A DNA stretch of 35,629 nucleotides. Source: Candidatus Omnitrophota bacterium (GTDB lineage Bacteria; Omnitrophota; Omnitrophia; Omnitrophales; Danuiimicrobiaceae). The stretch covers positions 1-35,629 of the forward strand of contig JAHFHD010000002.1 of the NCBI GenBank assembly GCA_023247075.1. Reading direction: 5' to 3'. Numbering within the stretch: position 1 is the stretch's first letter; every line of letters begins with the position of its first letter. Both the position numbers and the translations under genes were made by a program. Below are positions 1 through 7,847 of the stretch, piece after piece. The notes beneath the pieces were generated by a model. It was not told where the DNA came from. It saw only the letters and a program-made list of their open reading frames with translations, and searched no databases.

Positions 1-676
1 CGCCTGACGCAAGACGAATCCAGCCTAAATAAATAGAAGTTGGAATCGCAACGTAACCAAGCGCAAGCGCAACGGCAAATACCTGACCCACAAAATTTGC
101 AGTTTTAAGCGACCCCTCTTTAACGAGTCCAAGCGTTTGAATCCAGCTTGAAGCGCCGTGCCCTAAATGCGCACTCAAAAGTGCCATTGCCGCCACATAA
201 ATAGCGGCAAGTAACTGGTCCTGAAAACTGAGGACGACCATTGAGTACACGTCATGGCGTCCAAGCGAATCTGTCAGATGAGAAATCTCTGGGTGTGTCA
301 CGCGAAATGTGAAATGAAGCAGATGAAAAATAATAAAAGCAAAAATAGCAAGACCTGAAAGCATCATGCTTTTGGCAGCAACGGTTGTTTGAATGGACCC
401 GCTTGCTTTGTAAGAAACAGGTCGCGCCGTGCGGTTTGTTATGGCAAGCTGGATAGCAAATACAATATGGATGAGCACTGAAAAAAACAAAACCCCTCGG
501 GCGACCCATAAAAGACATCCCAAGTGACGGAGTTTTTCAGCATAGGCGTTTAAAGCATTTTGACCTGCAAAAATAAGCAAATTTCCTGCTAAGTGGGCCA
601 TCACAAAGCCGAGCAGGACAAGACCGGTCACAGCCACAACTACTTTTTTTCCAATAGATGAGGATAAGAAGTTCAT
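1..676 (-). CDS. sdhC: Succinate dehydrogenase cytochrome b subunit (b558 family), C-terminus off the window
   Basis: Membrane anchor and haem-b subunit of succinate dehydrogenase/fumarate reductase, passing electrons between the flavoprotein/iron-sulfur subunits and quinone. The frame is open from the ATG at 676 to the left edge (225 codons, no stop), so the gene is partial. The N-terminus MNFLSSSIGKKVVVAVTGL followed by LLGFVMAHLAGNLLIFAGQ is characteristic of the b558-type SdhC family. At least four hydrophobic segments follow, with histidines in or near them (HIVFAIQ, IIFHLLHFTF, SAHLGHG) that could ligate haem. Upstream of the ATG there is only a weak AGAG ribosome-binding site. The sdhA and sdhB genes would be expected beyond the left edge, in the direction of transcription. 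Family assignment is confident; haem ligands are inferred. Confidence 0.88.
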   Translation of the reverse strand, partial: MNFLSSSIGKKVVVAVTGLVLLGFVMAHLAGNLLIFAGQNALNAYAEKLRHLGCLLWVARGVLFFSVLIHIVFAIQLAITNRTARPVSYKASGSIQTTVAAKSMMLSGLAIFAFIIFHLLHFTFRVTHPEISHLTDSLGRHDVYSMVVLSFQDQLLAAIYVAAMALLSAHLGHGASSWIQTLGLVKEGSLKTANFVGQVFAVALALGYVAIPTSIYLGWIRLASG

Positions 677-755
677 TTGATTTCTCTATTTTCGGCGCAT
701 TCTACCACATTCTGAAAGAGGTCAAATCGCCAGACTTGAATACATTTCTCAAGAA

Positions 756-1928
756 TCAATCCAGCGAAGGTAAAACCTTAGAAAAAAAATCTTTGTAGGG
801 GAGAGCCATTTCCAACTTTGAGAACTTTTGGGGAGCATCTCCTGTAAAGATTACGTATTTTTCTGTTGGCTTTGAGACAAATTGGTCCAATGTCCTAAGC
901 CCGCCTAAATCATGCTCAGAAACATTTTTTCCTAATTTGCACTCAATCGCAACAAGTTTCGACCCAGTATCTAAAACCCAATCCACTTCGGCGCCCGAAT
1001 CTGTTCTAAAAGAGCTGATTTTCCACCCCTTCTTTTGGGCATGATTAAACGCTGCCATCTGGAGAAAAACCCATTGTTCGAAAAGACTTCCTTTTTCAAG
1101 TGGGCTCAGTTGACCTTTGTGAATCCCAAGAAGAGCATTACGCACACCCAAATCAAAAAAGACAAAACGTTCCCGTTGACTCACCCGCCGTTTTGAAATT
1201 TTCGGCCGAAATGCTTGAATGCGGTAGGCTACAAGCGTGTCTTCTAAAAGTGTAAAAAACCGGCGTAGCGTCTCCTTTGGAATTTCGCTGTCACTGGCAA
1301 GCTTGGAGTAGTTAATCCATTGGCCGCTTGCTTCTGCAGCCAAATCCAAAAATCGTGCGTAAGAACCCAAATTTCTTGTAAGCGCTTCAGCTTGAATTTC
1401 TTCCCGCAAATAAATTTGGCCGTAACTGTCAAGAAGCTCTTCGGCTATTTTCTTTTCTTCCAAATAAATCCCAGGAAGAGTCCCGATGCGCAATGCTTTT
1501 TCCAAATGAAACTGCGTTTCAAGCTCCCAAAAAGAAAGTGGGTCTAGATTCTCAATTAAGATTCTCCCGGGAAGTAGATTGGCATGTCCCCGTTTCAATT
1601 TCCGGGCGCTGGAACCAGTCAATAAAAATCGATGCTTGCATCCTCCATCAAGAAGCGCTTGAATGATGTTGAGTAACGCAGGAGCCCGCTGAATTTCATC
1701 AATTAAAATGAGAGATGGCTTAACGATGGCCATAATTTCACGCTTCAAACGCCCCGGATCTTTGACGTACGAAAGATACAGGCTTTCATCCATTAAGTTG
1801 ATTATTTTCTCCGGATGAATAGAACGCATGAGGGTAGACTTGCCAACTTGGCGGGGTCCCAAGAGCAAAACACTCTTGGGTGAAGCTTGTATTCGAGACC
1901 TGAGCGCTCTGTCCAACATGTAGGTCAT
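756..1928 (-). CDS. AAA-family ATPase with C-terminal DUF4143 nuclease-like domain
   Basis: A protein of the common prokaryotic AAA_14/DUF4143 family, whose cellular role is unsettled. In the numbering from an upstream TTG (1934), the Walker A motif GPRQVGKST is at residues 26-34 and the Walker B motif LILIDEIQ at 75-82. The sensor-like sequence LLTGSSARKL follows. The C-terminal third has GAEVDWVL and VAIECKLG, resembling a PD-(D/E)xK nuclease core. I prefer the ATG at 1928 (390 residues) over the TTG at 1934, although neither has a clear ribosome-binding site. The gene is single, with 79 bp to sdhC downstream and a repeat-containing gap upstream. Such genes are often horizontally mobile, but the sequence here shows no flanking mobile element. 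Confidence 0.85.
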   Translation of the reverse strand: MTYMLDRALRSRIQASPKSVLLLGPRQVGKSTLMRSIHPEKIINLMDESLYLSYVKDPGRLKREIMAIVKPSLILIDEIQRAPALLNIIQALLDGGCKHRFLLTGSSARKLKRGHANLLPGRILIENLDPLSFWELETQFHLEKALRIGTLPGIYLEEKKIAEELLDSYGQIYLREEIQAEALTRNLGSYARFLDLAAEASGQWINYSKLASDSEIPKETLRRFFTLLEDTLVAYRIQAFRPKISKRRVSQRERFVFFDLGVRNALLGIHKGQLSPLEKGSLFEQWVFLQMAAFNHAQKKGWKISSFRTDSGAEVDWVLDTGSKLVAIECKLGKNVSEHDLGGLRTLDQFVSKPTEKYVIFTGDAPQKFSKLEMALPYKDFFSKVLPSLD

Positions 1929-2061
1929 TTTCAATGAAATTGACCTAAAGTCAAGCTAAATTAGAACTGAATCTTTGCAAATTGGCTTGTTCTATTCTTT
2001 AACTCCTCCAGCCGCTCCTCAAAAAAAGGGCACCTTCTTGTTTCCCTAAATCGCTTTTCCT

Positions 2062-2080
2062 CCCTCTTTACCAAAGAGGG
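2062..2080. repeat. Perfect 8-bp-stem hairpin in the 1929-2148 gap
   Basis: CCCTCTTT-acc-AAAGAGGG forms a perfect 8-bp stem with a 3-nt loop. It is followed by GAGAGGGG and resembles the core of the CCTC/GAGG-rich family seen at 12501-12566 and 22321-22346. I see no gene in the surrounding 220 bp. It could act as a terminator downstream of the Maf gene, but no U-tract follows on that strand, so a degraded repeat copy is more likely. Confidence 0.5.
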
Positions 2081-2148
2081 AATGAGAGGGGTTCTTCGTT
2101 TTGCAAAGGTCAGTTAGGAGACAAGGCGATTTTGTAAACCATGTTTCT

Positions 2149-2703
2149 TCAGAGCTTTTTAAAAATTAGTTCAATTGGAAGGCCGACGGCATTTGAGAAA
2201 AGTCCTTTTACTTCTTCAACAATACCGCCGTGGGAAGATTGAATGGCGTATGCACCCGCTTTGTCGAGTGGATTTACTTTCTTGAAATAATTCGTGATTC
2301 CTTTTGAGGTAAGCGGCTTGAGACGTACTTTTGTTTTTTCAGAGAAAACAATTTTTTTTGTGAGCCGACCGGAGACAATCCAAAACATAGCGACGCCTGT
2401 GTACACCAAATGCCACCGACCTTGAAGCTTGCCCAAAATAAAATGCGCGTCCTTCATGTCTTTTGGTTTGCCAATGATTTTACCCTGATGGTAAACAATG
2501 GTGTCAGCCGCGAGAATTGTTCCGGATTTTATTTTCTTCTGACACGACTCTACTTTTTTCACCGCATGAATTTGAACCACGCAAGATGGAGTGCCTTTTA
2601 AATTTGGATTCTCGTCATAATCCGGTTTTAAAATTCGGAAGCAGATTCCAGCCTCTTTGAGTAAAGATTTTCTTCTCGGTGAAGTAGAGGCAAGGTAAAT
2701 CAT
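2149..2703 (-). CDS. maf: Maf-like nucleoside triphosphate pyrophosphatase
   Basis: Maf/Ham1-fold enzyme that hydrolyses dTTP/UTP or modified nucleotides to the monophosphate; cytoplasmic. The 184-residue protein begins MIYLASTSPRRKSLL, the hallmark STSPRR motif that binds substrate phosphates. It continues with ILAADTIV, holding the catalytic Asp, then IIGKPKD, YTGVAM, a lysine in NPLDKAGAYAIQ and the C-terminal GLPIELI. The ORF is open further upstream, but the ATG at 2703 starts exactly on the family motif and overlaps the TAA of the preceding flavoprotein gene as TAATG, which argues for translational coupling. Length fits the family. Which Maf subgroup (YhdE or YceF type) it belongs to is not decided. 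Confidence 0.9.
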   Translation of the reverse strand: MIYLASTSPRRKSLLKEAGICFRILKPDYDENPNLKGTPSCVVQIHAVKKVESCQKKIKSGTILAADTIVYHQGKIIGKPKDMKDAHFILGKLQGRWHLVYTGVAMFWIVSGRLTKKIVFSEKTKVRLKPLTSKGITNYFKKVNPLDKAGAYAIQSSHGGIVEEVKGLFSNAVGLPIELIFKKL

Positions 2704-3959
2704 TAGGCGAGGCTCCGCGCAGCGCTTCGGCCTGCAATTGCACCTGTACTCCAAGCCCATTGAAAATTAAATCCACCGATTCGACCGTCCACATCCATCG
2801 CTTCGCCTGCAAAATAAAGTCCGTGAACTAGTTTTGATTCCATCGTAGAAACATTGATTTCTTTTAGATTCACTCCACCTGCCGTCACCTCCGCTTTTGC
2901 GTAACCAAAAACGCCCGTCACTTCAAGTGGGTAATGAAGCAGTGAGCGGGCAAGCTGTTTCCAATTTTCACCCGAACAGCTCCCAATCGGTTCATCTAAA
3001 CGAATGCTGGCTTTTCTGAGCAATATCTCCACAAAGCGCTCAGGCAATGGAAATTCATCCGCTAAAATATTTTTAATGAGTTTATTCGGATTTCGTTTCT
3101 GCATTGATTCAAACGCGCGTTTAATCGATTCATCATTGTGCTTAGGAAGAAAGCTCGCTGTGATTTGAGGATGCTCTTCCTCCTTTGCGCTTGCGAAGTG
3201 CCGACTCACATCAAGTGCCGCAGGCCCGCTAAAACCAAAATGGGTAAACAAAAACGAATCGCGGTATTCACACTCTTTCTTTCCATCCTTAAAAAAAGAA
3301 AGGTTCGCTTCAAGTGTAATGCCGCTTAAACTTTTCCAGTCACGGTCACTCGTCAGAAGGGGCGTGAGCGCGGGGTAAGTATTCACAATTGTGTGGCCAA
3401 AGTTTTTTGAAATCCGGTAGCCTGCTCCGTCGCTTCCAGTGGTGGGGTGAGAAAGTCCGCCTGTCGTTAAAATTACTTTTCGTGCGAGAATTTCTGAAAC
3501 GCCATTAGAATCTTTCAAACGAAAAAAATCTCCGGCTTGTTTAACTTCTTTAATCCGCACGCCTGTTCTTAAAGCAACCCCAACCTGCTTTGCCTCTTGA
3601 ATCAGTGCATCAAGAACTGTTTGCGCTGAATTGGTAACCGGAAAATATTTTCCGGTTGGCTCAAGCGTAAGCTCAACCCCAATTTCCTTAAAAAACTGAA
3701 TGGTTTCGTCTCCAGGCTTAAACGCCTCAAAAACATGTTTGATAAAATGACTTGGGCCGCCGTGAAAATCGGTTGATTTGACTTCTCGGTTCGTGACATT
3801 GCAGCGCGTTCCGCCTGACATTAAAATTTTTGCGCCTATTTTTTCTTTGGTGTCAAAAAGAACGACTTGCTTCGCTCCCATTCGTCCCGCCCAAATCGCA
3901 GCAGTAAGTCCTGCGGCGCCTGCGCCAATAATTGCAATGTCGCTTGGTTGGTCATTCAT
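2703..3959 (-). CDS. HI0933/BaiN-family FAD-dependent oxidoreductase
   Basis: Flavoprotein of the HI0933/YhiN/BaiN family (aminoacetone oxidase-like and bile-acid-reductase-like members are known; the physiological substrate is generally uncertain). The 418-residue protein starts with a Rossmann FAD site, IIGAGAAGLTAA (GxGxxG at residues 12-17). The family signature SGGTRCNVTN lies near residue 48. The C-terminal FAD motif is LYFAGEAMDVDGRIGGFNFQ, followed by WAWSTG. The ORF is open for 32 codons upstream, but the ATG at 3959 places the Rossmann fold at the usual distance. Its stop overlaps the Maf start (TAATG), so the two genes form a coupled pair. The function of the pairing is not evident. 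Confidence 0.88.
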   Translation of the reverse strand: MNDQPSDIAIIGAGAAGLTAAIWAGRMGAKQVVLFDTKEKIGAKILMSGGTRCNVTNREVKSTDFHGGPSHFIKHVFEAFKPGDETIQFFKEIGVELTLEPTGKYFPVTNSAQTVLDALIQEAKQVGVALRTGVRIKEVKQAGDFFRLKDSNGVSEILARKVILTTGGLSHPTTGSDGAGYRISKNFGHTIVNTYPALTPLLTSDRDWKSLSGITLEANLSFFKDGKKECEYRDSFLFTHFGFSGPAALDVSRHFASAKEEEHPQITASFLPKHNDESIKRAFESMQKRNPNKLIKNILADEFPLPERFVEILLRKASIRLDEPIGSCSGENWKQLARSLLHYPLEVTGVFGYAKAEVTAGGVNLKEINVSTMESKLVHGLYFAGEAMDVDGRIGGFNFQWAWSTGAIAGRSAARSLA

Positions 3960-3994
3960 ATGCTTGCGAAATTGAATCAAAAAAATTTGCTTTT

Positions 3995-4294
3995 TTAAGG
4001 ATGGGGTGTGATGGCAATAATTGTAATTTGTTTCTTCTGAGGACCGTAACACCAAAAGATTCGGTAAGCAGAAGGTGTCTTGTTTTGAGCATATGCTTCA
4101 AATACCTTTTCGCCTGAAGCAAATGGATGTGGAATGGTTGTGTATTCATGCGTGTGAAGTGACGGGTGCTTTGGATTTGTTTGCAAAAACCCAATTGATT
4201 TTTTAATTTGTTTGACTAGGCCAGAATGAGCAGGATTTTTTTCGAGATTTTTTAACGCTGTCTTCGCTGTGACCGTGAAGAAAATTTCAAACAT
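3995..4294 (-). CDS. RelE/ParE-superfamily toxin-like protein
   Basis: A 99-residue protein with the size and pattern of the RelE/ParE toxin fold. FFTVTAKTALKNLEKN is an N-terminal helix, HTHEYTTIPHPFASGEKVFEAYAQNKTPSAYRIFW forms the central strands, and IIAITPHP is the usual end. RelE-type members cleave mRNA in the ribosome. The ATG at 4294 overlaps the antitoxin stop codon as TGATG; a GTG one codon upstream is the alternative. This one-nucleotide overlap, together with the order antitoxin then toxin, is typical for a type II module. The family level is inferred from pattern rather than clear catalytic residues. Confidence 0.7.
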   Translation of the reverse strand: MFEIFFTVTAKTALKNLEKNPAHSGLVKQIKKSIGFLQTNPKHPSLHTHEYTTIPHPFASGEKVFEAYAQNKTPSAYRIFWCYGPQKKQITIIAITPHP

Positions 4295-4599
4295 CACGCA
4301 GATTCTTTCAAATATTGAGCATAATCTTCATCCCCTTTGACAAGCCGCTTATTCTTTGCATCCTTCAACCCTTTTTGGACTGCCTCTTTTGCTTCCTGAT
4401 TTTTGAACAGCCACGCTTCATGAGCAGGAACTGTTGCCTGAGGATCGAGAATATATTGCCCCAAAGAATTTTTGTAAACCCTGAAGCTAAAAACTTTCAC
4501 AGCGCCTGTTCGAGCCAGTGTAATTCGGTTTTTGGAATCCATCCTTGCTTCACTAACTTCTTCGAAATGATTGTCCTTTAAAAGGTCTTGTTTTGTCAT
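4294..4599 (-). CDS. Antitoxin partner of the RelE-like toxin
   Basis: A 101-residue protein (MTKQDLLKDNHFEEVSEARMD...) encoded immediately upstream of the toxin. The centre (SKNRITLARTGAVKVFSFRVYKNSLGQYILDP) looks like a short beta-rich DNA-binding segment. The charged helical C-terminus (KEAVQKGLKDAKNKRLVKGDEDYAQYLKES) would be the toxin-binding tail. The start at 4599 is fixed by a strong GGGAGGTG ribosome-binding site 7 nt upstream, so the longer open frame to 4635 is not used. The function is inferred from position, size, the TGATG overlap and recollection of similar proteins next to RelE toxins. I do not recognise a named family. Confidence 0.65.
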   Translation of the reverse strand: MTKQDLLKDNHFEEVSEARMDSKNRITLARTGAVKVFSFRVYKNSLGQYILDPQATVPAHEAWLFKNQEAKEAVQKGLKDAKNKRLVKGDEDYAQYLKESA

Positions 4600-4730
4600 T
4601 TGGACACCTCCCGGTTCAAAACAAAGGTAGCACAAAGTGGGAATAGAATCAAGTGGGATATTATGCTTTTCCCACTACCCCAAACAGGAAAGTGTTTATT
4701 TGGCTCTTTTGAAGTGATTTTTGACTTTTT

Positions 4731-4792
4731 GTCATTCCCGCGAAAGCGGGAATCCAGGTTCTGGATCCCCGATGAGAGATTTCGGGGATGAC
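4731..4792. repeat. Palindromic repeat, GTCATTCCCGCG family
   Basis: A 62-bp element bounded by GTCATTCCCG and GGGGATGAC, with an internal perfect hairpin ATTCCCGC-gaaa-GCGGGAAT and a second imperfect stem (ATCCCCGATGAGAGATTTCGGGGAT). Repeats of this type are widespread in bacterial genomes. Here it lies in the 216-bp gap between the SPL-like gene and the antitoxin. It differs from the GTCATYCTGAG and GTCATTGCGAG families elsewhere in the window. Confidence 0.7.
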
Positions 4793-4815
4793 AAACCTGT
4801 GTGAACTTCAATGGG

Positions 4816-5811
4816 CTAAACAATTACACAGGAAAAAGTCTTTTGAGCGGGAATGTAGCGGCTTAATTCCTTAAGGCAAAACTCGTAAACCTGATGTTCC
4901 AGTTCTTTTGGGTAACTACACATTCCGCTCCGCTCTTCAATCGGCCCTGCAAATAGCTTTTCATCCGGGTAAAGCCGATGCATGGTTTCATAAATCGGCT
5001 TGGGGAGGCGGAAGAGACCAAGACTCACGGAATGCAAGCGGTTGGCGTCCACCATTTCAAAGGCGCGCTTGAAAAGCTGCGCGTACTCTCCCGCATAATC
5101 TGCGCAGTAAATCACGGGGTCAAAGCGAAGGCCAATTTTCCACCCGCTCATTTGAAGCGCTTGGATCGATTGAAGCCGCGCTTCAATCGATGGTGTTTTG
5201 CTTTCAAGTGAACGGTTGATTTTTTCCGGCGCGAGACTAAACGCTGCAATGCAATTTTGAACAGGTTTGCGGCTCAAAAGCGAACTAACCTGCGCACTCT
5301 TTGTTCGAAGTTCCAAGTAGGTATTTGGATGACTTTCGAAAAACGGGAGGAACGATTCCAAAAAATTTGTCACGGATTCAAACGCAAGACTGTCGCAATC
5401 GTAGCCAGAAAAAAAATAAATTTCTTCCTCAGGAAATTCTGAAATTTTTTTGAGAATCGCATCCTGAAAATCCTCGTAATTCACAAATAAAACGTAGTGT
5501 GCTGAGCGGTACATTCCCTGCAAGAAACAGTACCGGCAATCGTAGGGACAGTTGAGCATGTGTGAAAAATAAAAATTGCGGGTGCCGCCAATGGCATATT
5601 CACTTGGAGCAGGAAGGACAAGCGAACCTGTTTTATTTGCAAGAATGAGCGCTGGATTTTCTTTCTGAAGACGGAAATTTTGGGCTTTTGGGTTGAATAC
5701 CTCGCCGTAGTAATCGCAAGCAACTCGGTGAGCATTTGGGAACCGCTTTAAAATTTCCTGAACGCGGAGGTTGGGTAAAAGATTTTCTTCAAAGTAAATG
5801 GTGTCAATCAT
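4816..5811 (-). CDS. SPL-like radical SAM protein
   Basis: A 331-residue radical S-adenosylmethionine protein related to spore photoproduct lyase, the enzyme that directly reverses the spore thymine dimer in Bacillus. The N-terminal segment (FEENLLPNLRVQEILKRFP) and the stretch before the cluster (IGGTRNFYFSHMLNCPYDCRYC) follow the SPL layout. C88, C92 and C95 form the CxxxCxxC motif that binds the 4Fe-4S cluster. The following FLQGMY is also typical. In non-sporulating organisms this subfamily is of unknown substrate, so DNA repair is only one possibility. It is a single gene flanked by repeats on both sides, with no strong ribosome-binding site. Confidence 0.82.
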   Translation of the reverse strand: MIDTIYFEENLLPNLRVQEILKRFPNAHRVACDYYGEVFNPKAQNFRLQKENPALILANKTGSLVLPAPSEYAIGGTRNFYFSHMLNCPYDCRYCFLQGMYRSAHYVLFVNYEDFQDAILKKISEFPEEEIYFFSGYDCDSLAFESVTNFLESFLPFFESHPNTYLELRTKSAQVSSLLSRKPVQNCIAAFSLAPEKINRSLESKTPSIEARLQSIQALQMSGWKIGLRFDPVIYCADYAGEYAQLFKRAFEMVDANRLHSVSLGLFRLPKPIYETMHRLYPDEKLFAGPIEERSGMCSYPKELEHQVYEFCLKELSRYIPAQKTFSCVIV

Positions 5812-5901
5812 AGGTCTTGTTTTCGTATTATTTTAGCTTTGTAAAGTTCATGTTATGCTTCCTGTGAAACAGCACCCTCTACGAGAGCTACCTTTCGCCA
5901 T

Positions 5902-5998
5902 GTCATCCTGAGCCCGGGCGAAGGATCTAGCGTTTGTTTTTGCTAGATCCTTCACTACGCCCCACAAATTTATTTTGCGGGGCTTCGTTCAGGATGAC
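5902..5998. repeat. GTCATYCTGAG inverted-terminal-repeat element overlapping a gene end
   Basis: A 97-bp element with left end GTCATCCTGAG and right end CAGGATGAC, containing two GATCYTAG/CTAGATCC blocks and a nested hairpin GCCCC...GGGGC (5960-5985). It supplies the last nine codons and the stop codon of the nucleoside-phosphorylase-like gene (peptide CHPERSPAK). Confidence 0.8.
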
Positions 5999-6809
5999 AC
6001 GCGAAGGGGGTGAAATTAATTTCCTTCTCAAGCGCAGTTAAAACATCTTGTGCCTTATTTAACTGTTTGAGCCGCTCGGTAATGTCACTCGCACGAAGCA
6101 ATCCAAGCGTTTCAATTCGCTTGAGCAGCCGATTTAAACGATGTTCTTCGGTTGCCGTAAAATGCCACTGTTTTACAAGTTGCTCAAATAGTTGAGCGGG
6201 TTGGCCAAGCGCTTCAAGTGTTCCTGAACGATTTGAAAGCGCTGCGCTTAATTTATCAATCGCATCTAAATTTTTATTGATGAGCGTTCGAGCGCTTTCT
6301 GGCGACACATTTGAAATGGGCGATTTTTGATTGTCCGAAATAATTTTGTAACATTGAATGAGTTCTGCTGTAGAAAATCGAATAGCTGCTTCATAAAAAC
6401 CGCTCGCTTCCATCTCGTACAAAAACCCCTCTGAATAAATTTCTTCTGGCTTCGTCACCGTCATCACAGGAAGTCGCATTTCCTGCCAATCGAAGGTAAG
6501 AGGTGGGTACCAGTTCTGCTTATGCTCAGCATCTGAGATTTTTGAAGCGAGCACTCCCGTGCCAAGCTCAAGCGTTTCGTGACCAGCAATTCCGACATTG
6601 AGCCAAGCCGTGCTCTTTTGCGCCTTAAGCCATCCAGCTAAATAAGCAACTGCTTGAGCAGCTCGATTTTTCCCAGGCCCGGAAACAATCAGCCGTTTTT
6701 CCTCTCCTGTAAAAAGTGAAAAGGCATTCACACCCGGAACCAACTTGAGACGGAAATGGTCAATGATGGGCCTTGCTTCCTCAGCAAATGCAACTACAAA
6801 GCAAAGCAT
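5970..6809 (-). CDS. Nucleoside phosphorylase/nucleosidase-like protein
   Basis: A 279-residue protein with the opening of the PNP/MTA-SAH-nucleosidase fold: MLCFVVAFAEEARPI, then IVSGPGKNRAAQAVAYL and WLNVGIAGH, the glycine-rich phosphate/ribose region. A later AELIQCYKII fits poorly to the usual catalytic ExE and D motifs, so the activity is uncertain. The C-terminal half is predicted mostly helical (LFEQLVKQWHFTATEEHRLNRLLKRIETLG), beyond the standard fold. Its ATG at 6809 directly follows the TAA of the DUF6941-like gene. The final nine residues come from a repeat element that provides the stop codon, so the native C-terminus was probably lost or replaced. Confidence 0.65.
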   Translation of the reverse strand: MLCFVVAFAEEARPIIDHFRLKLVPGVNAFSLFTGEEKRLIVSGPGKNRAAQAVAYLAGWLKAQKSTAWLNVGIAGHETLELGTGVLASKISDAEHKQNWYPPLTFDWQEMRLPVMTVTKPEEIYSEGFLYEMEASGFYEAAIRFSTAELIQCYKIISDNQKSPISNVSPESARTLINKNLDAIDKLSAALSNRSGTLEALGQPAQLFEQLVKQWHFTATEEHRLNRLLKRIETLGLLRASDITERLKQLNKAQDVLTALEKEINFTPFACHPERSPAK

Positions 6810-7226
6810 TTAAAGTTCCTGGACGTTTGTGCGACGGTCGACTACGCGGAATGTTTTCTGGCCAAAAACTCGGTCGTATGCAAAAACGCGGAATTCATAT
6901 TCTCCTGGATTTGGAAAACTGAGTCCGCGTAGACAAAATACCATTTCGTGGGCAAGAAGTGGGTCGTTCACTTTGATTTCACCTGGCGCTTCTGCGCGGG
7001 CAATCACCGCGTCGCTTGCGAGGTCAATAAGCTCAAGGCGCACTGAGTAACTTCCCATTGCGTCCGTAAACTTAATGTAAACCGAAAGCGTGTAATGAAC
7101 GCATGGAAATTTTGTGGCGTTGATGTTTTCAAAAATGCCAATTAGGCTTTTTTTATTGGTTCCATGCTCTGTAATCACGTAGTCACAAAGCAGCATCGCA
7201 TTGAGATGTGGAGTTCGGATATTCAC
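6810..7226 (-). CDS. DUF6941-like conserved hypothetical protein
   Basis: A 138-residue, predicted all-beta protein (LLCDYVITEHGTNKKSLIGIFENI, then VRLELIDLASDAVIARAEA and PGEYEFRVFAYDRVFGQKTFRV). This arrangement matches small beta-sandwich proteins annotated as DUF6941, with no known function. The frame opens with a GTG at 7226 lacking a well-placed ribosome-binding site (AAAGG is about 14 nt away). The ATG at codon 11 is an alternative that would begin on the conserved part. The stop TAA abuts the ATG of the downstream nucleosidase-like gene, suggesting co-expression. Confidence 0.62.
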   Translation of the reverse strand: MNIRTPHLNAMLLCDYVITEHGTNKKSLIGIFENINATKFPCVHYTLSVYIKFTDAMGSYSVRLELIDLASDAVIARAEAPGEIKVNDPLLAHEMVFCLRGLSFPNPGEYEFRVFAYDRVFGQKTFRVVDRRTNVQEL

Positions 7227-7304
7227 GTTCGAGTATCAATCCTTTTAAATATTCAAGCGGGATTGTAGCAAAAAGAGTGTGCTGGGAATAGCTTCGCTTG
7301 AATC

Positions 7305-7694
7305 TTAATTTTCGAGAGGGGAAGACAAAGCCACTTTGACCAGCTTCATGAGGTCGCTGCTTTCAATGGGTTTCGAGAGAAAGTAAACATCGCGCCCGGT
7401 GAGGCTAAGCGCCTGCATACGGGCTTCATGAAGTCCAGTGATGATGATGATTGGAATGTGTTTGGTGGAAGGATTGCTTCGAATAATGTCATAGACTTCA
7501 AAGCCGTTTAAGCCCGGCATATTAACGTCTGAGATTAAAAGATCTGGCGGCACGTCAGCAAGCTGTTTTACAGCTTGTCTGGAATCACAAAAGCTTTGGG
7601 TTTGATACCCCACACTCTTCAGTCGCTCAGACAAAACAAAGGCGAGATTTGGGTCGTCATCAATAATCATAATCGATTCGGTATTTTGAACCAT
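7305..7694 (-). CDS. Single-domain response regulator (CheY-like receiver)
   Basis: A 129-residue stand-alone receiver domain. The acidic pocket is D12-D13-D14 (IMIIDDDPN), the phospho-acceptor is D56 (LLISDVNMPG), the switch Thr is T86 (IIIITG) and the conserved Lys is K108 (LSKPIE). All are in canonical positions. No output domain follows, so it would signal by protein contact, as CheY or a phosphorelay intermediate does. The ATG at 7694 has an AGGTG ribosome-binding site about 5 nt upstream. No histidine kinase is nearby, so the partner cannot be named. Confidence 0.93.
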   Translation of the reverse strand: MVQNTESIMIIDDDPNLAFVLSERLKSVGYQTQSFCDSRQAVKQLADVPPDLLISDVNMPGLNGFEVYDIIRSNPSTKHIPIIIITGLHEARMQALSLTGRDVYFLSKPIESSDLMKLVKVALSSPLEN

Positions 7695-7847
7695 GTTTTC
7701 ACCTGACAGAATTGTAGTTTAGGAGAGACTCAAAAACAAGAAAAAGTATTAATAAAGGCTTTAATTAACTAGACTTATTATTGCTTTTTAGGTGCTGTTT
7801 GGAATATAAAAAGGGTTGGATGGATTGGTGCTACGCCCTCTTTAAAA

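Noticed and set aside
252-518. Small minus-strand ORF within the sdhC region
   Set aside because: It is an out-of-frame reading of the partial sdhC gene, which has the recognisable protein family in its own frame.
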